Positions 8,630 through 16,443 of a stretch of 64,000 bases of DNA are shown here, in pieces. Position numbers and translations under genes: made by a program. The stretch is from positions 62,001 through 126,000 of the forward strand of contig NZ_CAMFJS010000007.1 in assembly GCF_945956965.1 (NCBI RefSeq), written 5' to 3'. This DNA comes from an uncultured Roseateles sp. GTDB lineage: Bacteria > Pseudomonadota > Gammaproteobacteria > Burkholderiales > Burkholderiaceae_C. Each line of letters starts with the position of its first letter. Position 1 is the first letter of the stretch. The notes under the pieces were generated by a model that had not been told where the DNA came from, made no database searches, and worked only from the letters and a program-made list of their open reading frames with translations.

Positions 8630-11202
8630 CAGTGCTGTGCCTCCCACTGCAGCGGGCGCCATTCGCCGTGGTGATAACGTGCAAAACAAGCGGACTCAAA
8701 TCGCCAGAGATGCAGCCAGTCGTTGTCCAGCAATTGCTTGACGACGGCGTGCTTGGCGATCACCGCGTCGATGGCGGCCTGCGGCGCGTCGATCACAACG
8801 GTCAGTCGCAAGGGCTCATGCATGCGGCGCTGGCCATCATGCACGGACTGATGAGTCAGCCCGATGCGCAGGTCGCCGCCATTGCCCTCGAAGACGCCGA
8901 GGCTGCCGCCCACCACGTTGTGCAGCACCTTGTTGCCGCTGCCCAGGTGCAGTGGGTCGCAGGTGGAGGCGTGGTATTGCCAGTTGATCCAGTGCGTGAC
9001 CAGCATAGGAGCTGTCATCAAGAGCTCCAGCACGCTGCCGTCGAGGTCTTGGCTGGCCTCGTAGTCGTGCAAGAAGCTGCGCCCGTTCAGCACGACGCCG
9101 CGGCTCTTGTGGCGGGGCGCGATCAGAAAGGCGGCGTTGCCCGCCAAGCCCCATTCCGGCCGGGTTTGCGCGCCATCGTTGGCGCGTCGACGCAATTGAT
9201 TCAGCAGCTCGGCGGGCGGCGCGCTGGGGTCCAACTGGAGGCTGCCGGCCCGCTCGCGGCGCACCTGGTCGCAGGCCTGCGCAAACACGCTCTGCAGGCG
9301 CTGCCAGCGGGCGCGGGCTGCGGCGGGCAGGAGGTCGAGGTCAAAGCCTTCGATCTCGTCCGTGGTGGTGTTGTGCAAGGCCGCCATGAACACGGTGGTG
9401 TCGGGAATGGCGATGCCCGTGGTCTGCAGCAAGCCGGCGCGCACCGGCGCTTCATTCAGGAGTTGCGCCAGGCTGCGGGCATTGACCTCGCCGGTTTGGC
9501 CGCAGCAAGCGCCGCAGTCGAGGGCGGCGGCGTGGGCATTGTTGGTGGACTGACTGCCATGGCCGACCAAGAGCACCAGCGGGGCCAGGTCTTGCTCTAA
9601 GCCCATGGCGTGCAGCACCCGGCTTGCCAGCGTGACCTTGGCCTGCAGGTCGAGCCCGGCCAATTGCGGGCGGCAGATCGGGCGGTAGCGTGGCGGCAGC
9701 CCCGCGAGGTCGTCTCGGGCGCGGTCTTGCTGGCGGGGCATCAGCCATTGGCCGAGCTTGCCCAGGTAGCCCAAGCCCGCGGCCTCTACAAAAGAGAAGG
9801 CGGCGCCCGGCCAGCGGCTGGCGGCCTGCCATTGCTCACCCAAAGCAAGGCGGGTCTGGCGTGCGCGTGCCGCAGTGCTTTGCAGCGCGGCAGTGTCCTC
9901 GGGCTTGGCGCTGGCTTGGAAGGATTCAGCCGGCGCGATGCGGTCGAGCACTTCGATGGCGGGGGCCAGCAAACCGGGCAATTGCGGGCGCCGGGCTTGA
10001 GTTGCGAGTGGCGTGTAGGCCACCGGCAGGCCGAAGAAGCCCGCAAAGCCCAGGGTCTGCATGCCGGGCCAGACGGCTTCAAGCGCGCGGCGCAAGGGTT
10101 CGCTGCGCACATCGATGCAAAAGGCCGCTTGCACCTCGATGTCAGCTTTCACCTGGTCCGAGCCGCTGGCCGACATCAGCTTTTGGGCCAAGGTGCGCTG
10201 GTAGCCCAGCTCAAGGGCGACTTGCCAGACCTCGTCGATCACCAGCGCTTGTTCGGCGGCCTTCATCACTTGGGGGGCTTGCTGCCAGGCCCCTTGCAGA
10301 GCGCTGAAGGCGCGTTGGGCAGCCGCATCATCTTTGCACTCCAGCAGCAGCGCGCCCCAGGCCAGGCGGATGGCCAGCAGTTCGCGCAGATGGGTATCGC
10401 TGCGGCCTTCTTGGCCGGCCTGCCAGGCCAGGTAGGCGCACCACGAGGCCCAGCCATTGACGGTCAGCAACACCGCCTCCAGATAGTCGGCCCACACCGT
10501 GGGCGACAAGCCCAGGCGCTGCATCACCCATTGCTCGGCGTCCTCGGCCTTGGCCGGTAACGCATCGATGGCTCGGCCCAGATGCGGCAGGCCCATCAGC
10601 AAGCCGATGCCATGGTCGTGCTGCAGCGTATCGCGCCAGAAGGCGTACAAGCCTTCGACCCGCTCGGGCTGCCAGTCCGCCTGATGCTGATCGAAATAGG
10701 CCGCGCAAGTCTGGCTCACTTGGTGTGTGATGGCCTGACGCCAGGCCAGGCGGGTATGGCGTTTTGGGTCTTGGTCGAGCACGTCGATCAAGAGCGGCAA
10801 CTGGGTCACCGGGGCGTTCACCTGCAGGGCGTCCACGCATTGGGCGGGGGTCAGGCCTTGCGCTTGCGCGGCTGGCAATTGACGCAGGGCCTGGACCAGG
10901 TCGGTGGCGCTGATGCGGCCTTCGAGCCAGGCCGTGAGTTGCTGCTCACGCGGCGGGAAGACTTGAATCTTGCCCAGCACCGCCATGCGTGCCGCCACCT
11001 GGCGCAGTGGCATGCCGATGCGCGACCAGTGCGGGTTGACGGCGATGGCGCGGTCCAGCGGCCATGTGGGCGCAATGGCCTGGCAGGCTTGGGCGCACGC
11101 CTGTTCGATTTGGGCGGCAAAAACGCGCTGCTGCTCTTTAGGTTGATGCGCAGGGGCAGGCTTTGCCGCTTGTGAAGGCGCGGCGTCTTTCAATGTGTCC
11201 AT
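8629..11202 (-). CDS. dabA: DabA (DUF2309), inorganic carbon uptake subunit
   Basis: 857 residues, the expected size for DabA, the beta-carbonic-anhydrase-like subunit of the DAB vectorial CO2-hydrating complex. The zinc-site residues of the family are visible: Cys362 and Asp364 in FCIDVRSEP, His548 in LLVGHGSQS, and Cys563 in ALDCGACCG. In characterised systems DabA with the membrane protein DabB converts CO2 to bicarbonate in the cytoplasm, driven by a cation gradient. The ATG is preceded by GGAG. It follows dabB by 24 bases and is coupled to the DUF6671 gene at its 3' end. All catalytic residues are present, so it should be functional. Confidence 0.95.
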   Translation of the reverse strand: MDTLKDAAPSQAAKPAPAHQPKEQQRVFAAQIEQACAQACQAIAPTWPLDRAIAVNPHWSRIGMPLRQVAARMAVLGKIQVFPPREQQLTAWLEGRISATDLVQALRQLPAAQAQGLTPAQCVDALQVNAPVTQLPLLIDVLDQDPKRHTRLAWRQAITHQVSQTCAAYFDQHQADWQPERVEGLYAFWRDTLQHDHGIGLLMGLPHLGRAIDALPAKAEDAEQWVMQRLGLSPTVWADYLEAVLLTVNGWASWCAYLAWQAGQEGRSDTHLRELLAIRLAWGALLLECKDDAAAQRAFSALQGAWQQAPQVMKAAEQALVIDEVWQVALELGYQRTLAQKLMSASGSDQVKADIEVQAAFCIDVRSEPLRRALEAVWPGMQTLGFAGFFGLPVAYTPLATQARRPQLPGLLAPAIEVLDRIAPAESFQASAKPEDTAALQSTAARARQTRLALGEQWQAASRWPGAAFSFVEAAGLGYLGKLGQWLMPRQQDRARDDLAGLPPRYRPICRPQLAGLDLQAKVTLASRVLHAMGLEQDLAPLVLLVGHGSQSTNNAHAAALDCGACCGQTGEVNARSLAQLLNEAPVRAGLLQTTGIAIPDTTVFMAALHNTTTDEIEGFDLDLLPAAARARWQRLQSVFAQACDQVRRERAGSLQLDPSAPPAELLNQLRRRANDGAQTRPEWGLAGNAAFLIAPRHKSRGVVLNGRSFLHDYEASQDLDGSVLELLMTAPMLVTHWINWQYHASTCDPLHLGSGNKVLHNVVGGSLGVFEGNGGDLRIGLTHQSVHDGQRRMHEPLRLTVVIDAPQAAIDAVIAKHAVVKQLLDNDWLHLWRFESACFARYHHGEWRPLQWEAQH

Positions 11203-11226
11203 GGGCGGGGTCTCCGGCTTGTTGGG

Positions 11227-12816
11227 TCAGAAGGGGGCATCGGTCAGCTTCGGTGCGGCGGCTTGCGGGGCCGCGCTCTTGTGGGGTTCTGGCGCCCAGC
11301 CCGAGGGCCACAAGTGCAAGGCCATGCGGGTGTAGGCCTCGTCTACATAAAAGCCGGCATAGCTCCATTGGCGCCAACGGCTCAGCGCTTGCGGGCGCAG
11401 TTGCAGCAGGGCCAGGCAGGCGTAGAGGGCGGCCATGCCGGCCAGGGCGATCAGGCCCAGCGTGTGATGCGGGGCGTCTTGGATGCCCAGCGGCAGCGTA
11501 TGGGCCAGCAGCGTGGCCGCGCTGAGGCCGAGCACGACCAGCAGGCCGAACAGCGTTTGTGTGCCGCGAAGCCGCAGGCCCGCAGGCCCAGCGGGCTGCC
11601 ACAGCAGCGGCGCCCAGGCCAGGCACAGCACCGCGCTCCACCACCATGGCCAGGCGGTGTGGCCGGACAGGGACTGGATCAGCATGAGGGCCGAGATCGT
11701 CAGCAGAGGCGCCATCGCCAATGTCAGGGCGGCGGGCGCGGTAGCGTTGTGCAGCGCCTGCAGCCGGGTTTGGCGCACCACGGTGGAGGCCGACAGGAAA
11801 GCATGCGCTTTGTAGAGCGAATGGCCGATCAGATGCAAGGCCGCCAGGGTGTACAGGCCCAGCGCGCATTCAAGCAACATGAACCCCATTTGGGCCACGG
11901 TGGACCAAGCCAGCCGGACCTTGATGCTGATGCGGGTCAGCATCACCATGCCCGCGAGGATGGCGGTGCCCAGGCCGAAGACCAGCAGCAGCGCGCGGGC
12001 CGACATCGCCTGCTCCAACAGCGGCGCGAAGCGGATCAGCACAAAGCCGCCGAGATTGACCACGCCCGCATGCAGCAGGGCTGACACGGGGGTGGGCGCT
12101 TCCATCACCTGAATCAGCCAGCCATGCACCGGCATCAAGGCGGTGCGCAAAATGACGGCCATGACCAGGGCCAGGGCGCTGAGTTGCAAGGGCAGGGACA
12201 TGCCTTCCCGCGCCAGATGCGACCACAGCGCCGACAGGGAGCCGCTGCCCACCTCGGCCCAAGCCAGCGCGGCGGCGGCGATCAGCAAGGCATCGGCTAC
12301 GCGATCGGCAATCCGCTTTTTGTGTGCAGCCAGTTGCGCAAAAGCGCGATTGGGGTAGAAGCACAGCAGATGCTGCAAGGCCACGCCCACCAGCGCCCAA
12401 GCGGCGATCAAAACCACCCAGTGATCGGCCAAGAGCAAGAGATGCACGGCGGCCAAGACCGCGGCCAAGGCTGCCAGATAGCGCTTCTGGCCGTCTTCAC
12501 CTTGCAAGTACCGGGCTGAGAAGGCGCCGATCACCGTGCCCAAGAGTTGCACCAGCACCGCCATGCTCAGACCCAGCGGCGAGGCCAGCAAGTAGGCTGA
12601 CAAAGGAGCCGAAAAAGGGGCGGGGAATTGCGCACCGCGCAGGACTAGCCCCAGGTTGATGATGGTCATCAGCAGCGCGGCCAGGGACAGTGCCTGAAAG
12701 ACGCGCCACAGCCCAGCCGTTGAGGCGTAAGCAAACCGCGGCCGCAAAGCCGCGGCGGCCATCAAGGCAATCGGCATCAGGGCGCCGGCCGAAAGCAAAA
12801 CTTGGGGAAATTCCAT
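11227..12816 (-). CDS. dabB: DabB, NuoL/MrpA-like proton or sodium channel subunit
   Basis: 529 residues with about 13 to 14 membrane segments and the proton-conducting antiporter fold shared by NuoL, MrpA and DabB. Recognisable stretches are VQLLGTVIGAFSARYLQGE near the start and APTPVSALLHAGVVNLGGF with GHSLYKAHAFLSAST further on, including the charged residues buried in helices. Placement directly before dabA distinguishes it from complex I or Mrp subunits, whose other genes are absent. It should sit in the inner membrane and couple cation entry to CO2 hydration by DabA. It is read divergently from a LysR-type regulator across a 99-base AT-rich gap. Confidence 0.93.
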   Translation of the reverse strand: MEFPQVLLSAGALMPIALMAAAALRPRFAYASTAGLWRVFQALSLAALLMTIINLGLVLRGAQFPAPFSAPLSAYLLASPLGLSMAVLVQLLGTVIGAFSARYLQGEDGQKRYLAALAAVLAAVHLLLLADHWVVLIAAWALVGVALQHLLCFYPNRAFAQLAAHKKRIADRVADALLIAAAALAWAEVGSGSLSALWSHLAREGMSLPLQLSALALVMAVILRTALMPVHGWLIQVMEAPTPVSALLHAGVVNLGGFVLIRFAPLLEQAMSARALLLVFGLGTAILAGMVMLTRISIKVRLAWSTVAQMGFMLLECALGLYTLAALHLIGHSLYKAHAFLSASTVVRQTRLQALHNATAPAALTLAMAPLLTISALMLIQSLSGHTAWPWWWSAVLCLAWAPLLWQPAGPAGLRLRGTQTLFGLLVVLGLSAATLLAHTLPLGIQDAPHHTLGLIALAGMAALYACLALLQLRPQALSRWRQWSYAGFYVDEAYTRMALHLWPSGWAPEPHKSAAPQAAAPKLTDAPF

Positions 12817-12864
12817 GACACGACCCTCTTGAAACTACTGGGGCGCGATCATCCGGATTGAAGC

Positions 12865-12916
12865 TTGTTCTGTAAAATACATTGAAAAGCACAAAACAAT
12901 ACTAAAAAAAGAACAA
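12865..12916. promoter_or_regulatory. Divergent dabB / lysR promoter region with inverted repeat
   Basis: The 99 bases between the two genes are unusually AT-rich for this genome. TTGTTCT (12865-12871) and its inverse AGAACAA (12910-12916) bracket the region, the second copy touching the regulator's start codon. LysR-type regulators usually bind dyads in such shared intergenic regions, so this is a plausible autoregulatory and dab-operon control site. The spacing of 38 bases between the arms is long, and chance is possible. Confidence 0.35.
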
Positions 12917-13806
12917 TGCAACTGGATCAACTGAACTTCCACCACTTGTTCTACTTTTGGCGGGTCGCCAAGCTGGGGCATCTGACGCGTGCCGCCGAAG
13001 AGCTGCACACCTCGCAATCGGCGGTTTCTTCGCAGATTCGTCAATTGGAAGAGCGCCTCGGTGAAGACTTGTTTGCCCGCGAGGGGCGCCGCCTAACGCT
13101 GACGGACACCGGCCAATTGGTGCTCGCGTATGCGGAGAACATCTTTGGTCTCGGCCAGGAAATGCTGGGCCGGCTGCAGGGCCGCATGGCCGGCATCACG
13201 CGCTTGCGGGTCGGTAGTGTGGCCACTTTGTCGCGTAACTATCAGGAGAACTGGATTCGGCCTTTGCTGGCGGACCCCACGGTGGTTTTGACCCTGGAGT
13301 CCGGGCTTCTGGAAGGCTTGATCGCGCGGCTGCTGCAGCATCAACTGGATGTGGTGCTGGCCAACGAGACCGTGCCCGCCGATCCATCGCGGCCCCTGCA
13401 TTGCCGCTTCCTGGGCAGCCAGGCAATCTCCTTGGTCGGCCCGGCGAGCCGTTGGCAAGCGCAAAGCCTGCGCATGCCCGAGGATCTGGATGGCCTGGAC
13501 ATCGCCCTGCCCGGGCCGCGCCACGCGCTGCGGGCGCAGTTCGATGCGCTGTGCGCGTCGGCCGGTGTCACGCCTCGGCTGCGGGCCGAAGTGGACGATA
13601 TGGCCATGCTGCGTTTGATTGCGCGAGACAGCGGCTGGTTGACCGTCTTGCCGCAAGTGGTGGTGCAAGATGAGTTGCGCGCCGGGACCTTGGTCACCGT
13701 CGCGCAGTCAAGCGCCTTGCAAGAGCGCTTTTACGCCATCACCACGCCGCACCGACACCGCATCGAGGCGCTGGAGCATTTGATGGATCGAATGCCTGAG
13801 AGTTGA
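12916..13806 (+). CDS. LysR-family regulator, NhaR-like, divergent from the dab operon
   Basis: 296 residues. The N-terminal winged helix-turn-helix (residues about 5-65: FHHLFYFWRVAKLGHLTRA, TSQSAVSSQIRQLEERLG) is of the NhaR-like branch of LysR regulators, and a substrate-binding-like effector domain follows. NhaR of enterics responds to sodium; here the position next to dabBA suggests control of carbon uptake, perhaps sensing ions or CO2 supply, but that is inference. The C-terminus is near usual length, so the gene is probably intact although an IS3 remnant begins directly after its stop codon and in the same frame. Confidence 0.88.
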   Translation: MQLDQLNFHHLFYFWRVAKLGHLTRAAEELHTSQSAVSSQIRQLEERLGEDLFAREGRRLTLTDTGQLVLAYAENIFGLGQEMLGRLQGRMAGITRLRVGSVATLSRNYQENWIRPLLADPTVVLTLESGLLEGLIARLLQHQLDVVLANETVPADPSRPLHCRFLGSQAISLVGPASRWQAQSLRMPEDLDGLDIALPGPRHALRAQFDALCASAGVTPRLRAEVDDMAMLRLIARDSGWLTVLPQVVVQDELRAGTLVTVAQSSALQERFYAITTPHRHRIEALEHLMDRMPES

Positions 13807-14742
13807 GCGCGTAGACCGATCCAGTTAGCCACGCAGCTTAGGCGTGAAGCGGCGGCCCAGATGATTGCGCAGCACCATCTGTCCGAACGCCGCGCGTGCC
13901 GCCTGGTGGGGCTCTCCAGAGACAGCTATCGCAACCCGCCCGTGGTCGATGAGGCCACGCAGCAACTCAGCGCCAAGATCGTCGAGATCGCACAGGTGCG
14001 GCGCCGCTTCGGCTATCGCCGCATCCATGACCTGCTGCGCCCACAGTTCCCAGGCGTCAATCACAAGCGCGTCTATCGGTTGTACAGCCAGGCGCAGTTG
14101 GCGGTGCGCAAGCGCAAGAAGATCAGACGGGCAGCCAGCGAGCGCGTACCGCTCACCGTGCCGTCCCGAGTCAATGAGGTGTGGATCATGGACTTTGTTT
14201 CCGACAGCTTGGCCAATGGCCGGCGCATCAAAAGCCTGACCGTGGCCGACGACTTCACGCATGAGTGCGTGGACATTGCTGTGGACTTCGGCATCTCAGG
14301 GCAGTACGTGACGCAGCTGCTGGACCGGGCCGCAATGTTCAGGGGCTATCCGGCGGCGGTGCGAACAGATAACGGACCGGAGTTCACTTGCCGGGCCTTC
14401 ATCGCTTGGGCGCAGTCTCACGGCGTACAGCACATCTTGATTCAGCCCGGGCGGCCCATGCAGAACTGCTACATCGAGAGCTTCAACGGCAAGTTCCGCG
14501 ACGAATGCTTGAACGAGCATTGGTTCGAGAGGCAAGCGCAAGCACGCACGGCGATTGCTGCTTGGCGCCAAGACTACAACGAGGTGCGGCTGCACAGCAG
14601 CTTAGGACGAATCCCTCCGGCCGAGTTCGCCCGCAACCATCGCACAAAGAACCATCCGCCACCGGCTACAAGCAAAGAGATCAAGTAACCTTCAACCCGG
14701 ACTTCCGCCATGCGACTGGTACGGCGGTAGGGGGCAGGTCAC
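13807..14742 (+). mobile_element. IS3-family insertion sequence remnant
   Basis: Only orfB and the right end remain. The orfA gene, the frameshift window and a left terminal repeat are absent: no inverse of the right-end sequence (about 14711-14742, containing TACGGCGGTAGGGGGCAGG) is found near 13807. The frame reads back from orfB's ATG through 18 further family-like codons (...LRREAAAQ...) straight to the LysR stop, which indicates a 5'-truncated element. Exact boundaries are uncertain. Confidence 0.75.
13861..14688 (+). pseudogene. IS3-family transposase orfB, 5'-truncated
   Basis: 275 residues from the first ATG. It contains the HTH_21-like segment LSERRACRLVGLSRDSYR and an rve integrase core. 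The DDE triad is readable: Asp in VWIMDFVSD, Asp in RTDNGPEFT, and Glu in CYIESFNGKFRDECLNE, followed by the typical YNEVRLHSSLG. The catalytic domain is thus complete, but orfA, which supplies the DNA-binding part by programmed frameshifting, is missing, so it should not transpose alone. It is classed as a pseudogene for that reason, though the protein could still be made. Confidence 0.8.
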
Positions 14743-14760
14743 AGTGCGTAACGGAAGTCC
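14699..14760. repeat. Inverted repeat at the IS3 right end
   Basis: GGACTTCCG (14699-14707) and its inverse CGGAAGTCC (14752-14760) enclose the presumed right terminal repeat of the IS remnant. They could be a structure of the element's end or the mark of a nested insertion. The rest of the gap to 15003 shows no gene; it holds only the presumed promoter of the kinase gene, with AGGGA a few bases before its GTG start. Confidence 0.45.
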
Positions 14761-15003
14761 ATACTTTTGAGGGCTATTGAGAGTCTTGAGCTGACACCCT
14801 AGTTGCACTGACCCGTGGGGCGTTCTGAGCGCTGCATTGCCCTGCTGCCCCAGCTGTGACGGGACTTGCTATCGCTTTGGCTCCGTCTGAGTACATCCCT
14901 AGATTTGCACTGGCGGGCAATTCCCTTATGCGGCCGAATTCTGTTGCACGGCCAAGCCAAACCTGACACCATCGGCCCGTAATAAGAAGAAAGTAGGGAC
15001 ACG

Positions 15004-16443
15004 GTGGCCTTAGATTTCGACCATTTGGAATCGCTGGGCAGGGCGACGCTGCAAACCATGTTTGAAGCCGATTCGCCCGTTGGCAAAGCGGTGCTGGATC
15101 GGGATTTGCGCTACGTCTTCATCAACCGCACCTTGGCCGCCTTCAACGGCTGCTCGGTCGAAGAATACCTGGGCCGCACCGTTGAGGAAATCCTTCCCGG
15201 GGCCTATCCCACGCTGGCGCCACTGCTTCGCAGCGTGCTGGATGAGGGTGGCCGACAGGCGCAATTCCGCGTCAGTGTGGAAATGCCCAACGCCCCAGCT
15301 GAACTCAGTGAATGGGACGCCAGCTATCTGCCCATCCGGCTCGAAGATGGCAGCGTGGGAGGGGTGTACGTTCAAGCGGTCAACCTGACCGCCAAACTGC
15401 GCGCCGAGCAGGCACTGGCGAATAGCGAAAAGCAGCTGCGTCGAGTGTTGGACAGCCTGTTTGCCTTTGTGGGCGTGCTGTCGCCTGACGGTACTTTGAT
15501 CGAGGCCAACCGTGCTCCGCTAGAGGCCGCCGGGCTAGACGCCCAGGATGTCCTCGGACGCCTTTTCTGGGACACCTTTTGGTGGAACTTTTCGGCAGAG
15601 ACTCAGGACTGGCTGCGCCAGGCTTGCGCCCGCACGGCGCAGGGCGACATCGTGCGGGAAGATGTGACGGTGCGCATGCTGGGAGACAGCCGCATGACGC
15701 TTGACTTCATGCTCGTGCCCATGCGGGACGACAACGGCCAGATCACGCGCCTGATTGCTTCCGCCATTGACATCTCTGATCGGCTGGCGGCGCAACGGCG
15801 AACCGAAGCCGCACTGCGGGAGCGAACGGTCTTGTTGCAAGAGGTGCATCACCGCGTAAAGAACAATCTGCAAATCATCGCCAGCCTCCTGAACTTGCAG
15901 GCGCGCAACGCCGGCCCGGGCGCGCAGCAGGCATTGCAAGACAGCCAGAGCCGCGTCATGGCCATGGCCCTCACCCACCAACTGCTGTACGAGCGCAATG
16001 ACTTCTCGATGCTGGAGTTGGGGCCGTATCTGCGGCGCTTGGTGGCCAGCTTGCGCGATGCGCACGGGGAGCTGCTGCGCCGGGTGACGCTGAAGGTTGA
16101 GGCGCCAGACTCGGGTTTGAATATCGACCTCAATCTGGCCGTGCCCGTGGCGCTGGTGGTGAACGAATTGCTCACCAATGCGCTCAAGCATGGCTTTGGC
16201 GCGGATTTGCACGGCGAGGTCGTGGTGCGCGCGGAAAGAGTGGGGCCACGCATCGCCGTCACGGTGGCGGACACCGGCACCGGGCTGCCCGCAGGCTTCG
16301 ATGTTCACAGCACCAAAACGCTGGGTTTGTGCCTAGTTACGCTTTTGACCGAGCAATTGCGGGCCGAGATTCAATGGCCTGTGGTCGGGCAAGCAGGCGC
16401 CGCCTTCACTCTGCATTTGCCACCGGAGACAAAGTCACCATGA
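15004..16443 (+). CDS. PAS-PAS sensor histidine kinase, HisKA_2 type
   Basis: 479 residues from a GTG start preceded by AGGGA. Two PAS domains (about residues 15-125 and 145-270) are followed by a HisKA_2 phosphoacceptor domain, whose motif EVHHRVKNNLQIIASLLNLQ holds the phosphorylated histidine. A HATPase domain follows, with N-box VVNELLTNALKHGFG and G-box DTGTGLPAGF. No membrane segment, so it is a cytoplasmic sensor. The stop overlaps the start of the next gene (ATGA), a REC-GGDEF-EAL protein that is the obvious phosphorylation partner. The signal sensed by the PAS domains is unknown; no heme or flavin motif is evident. Confidence 0.9.
   Translation: MALDFDHLESLGRATLQTMFEADSPVGKAVLDRDLRYVFINRTLAAFNGCSVEEYLGRTVEEILPGAYPTLAPLLRSVLDEGGRQAQFRVSVEMPNAPAELSEWDASYLPIRLEDGSVGGVYVQAVNLTAKLRAEQALANSEKQLRRVLDSLFAFVGVLSPDGTLIEANRAPLEAAGLDAQDVLGRLFWDTFWWNFSAETQDWLRQACARTAQGDIVREDVTVRMLGDSRMTLDFMLVPMRDDNGQITRLIASAIDISDRLAAQRRTEAALRERTVLLQEVHHRVKNNLQIIASLLNLQARNAGPGAQQALQDSQSRVMAMALTHQLLYERNDFSMLELGPYLRRLVASLRDAHGELLRRVTLKVEAPDSGLNIDLNLAVPVALVVNELLTNALKHGFGADLHGEVVVRAERVGPRIAVTVADTGTGLPAGFDVHSTKTLGLCLVTLLTEQLRAEIQWPVVGQAGAAFTLHLPPETKSP

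Noticed and set aside
11227..12816. dabB considered as NADH dehydrogenase subunit L or Mrp antiporter subunit
   Set aside because: No other complex I or Mrp genes adjoin; the partner is a DUF2309 protein with the DabA zinc site.
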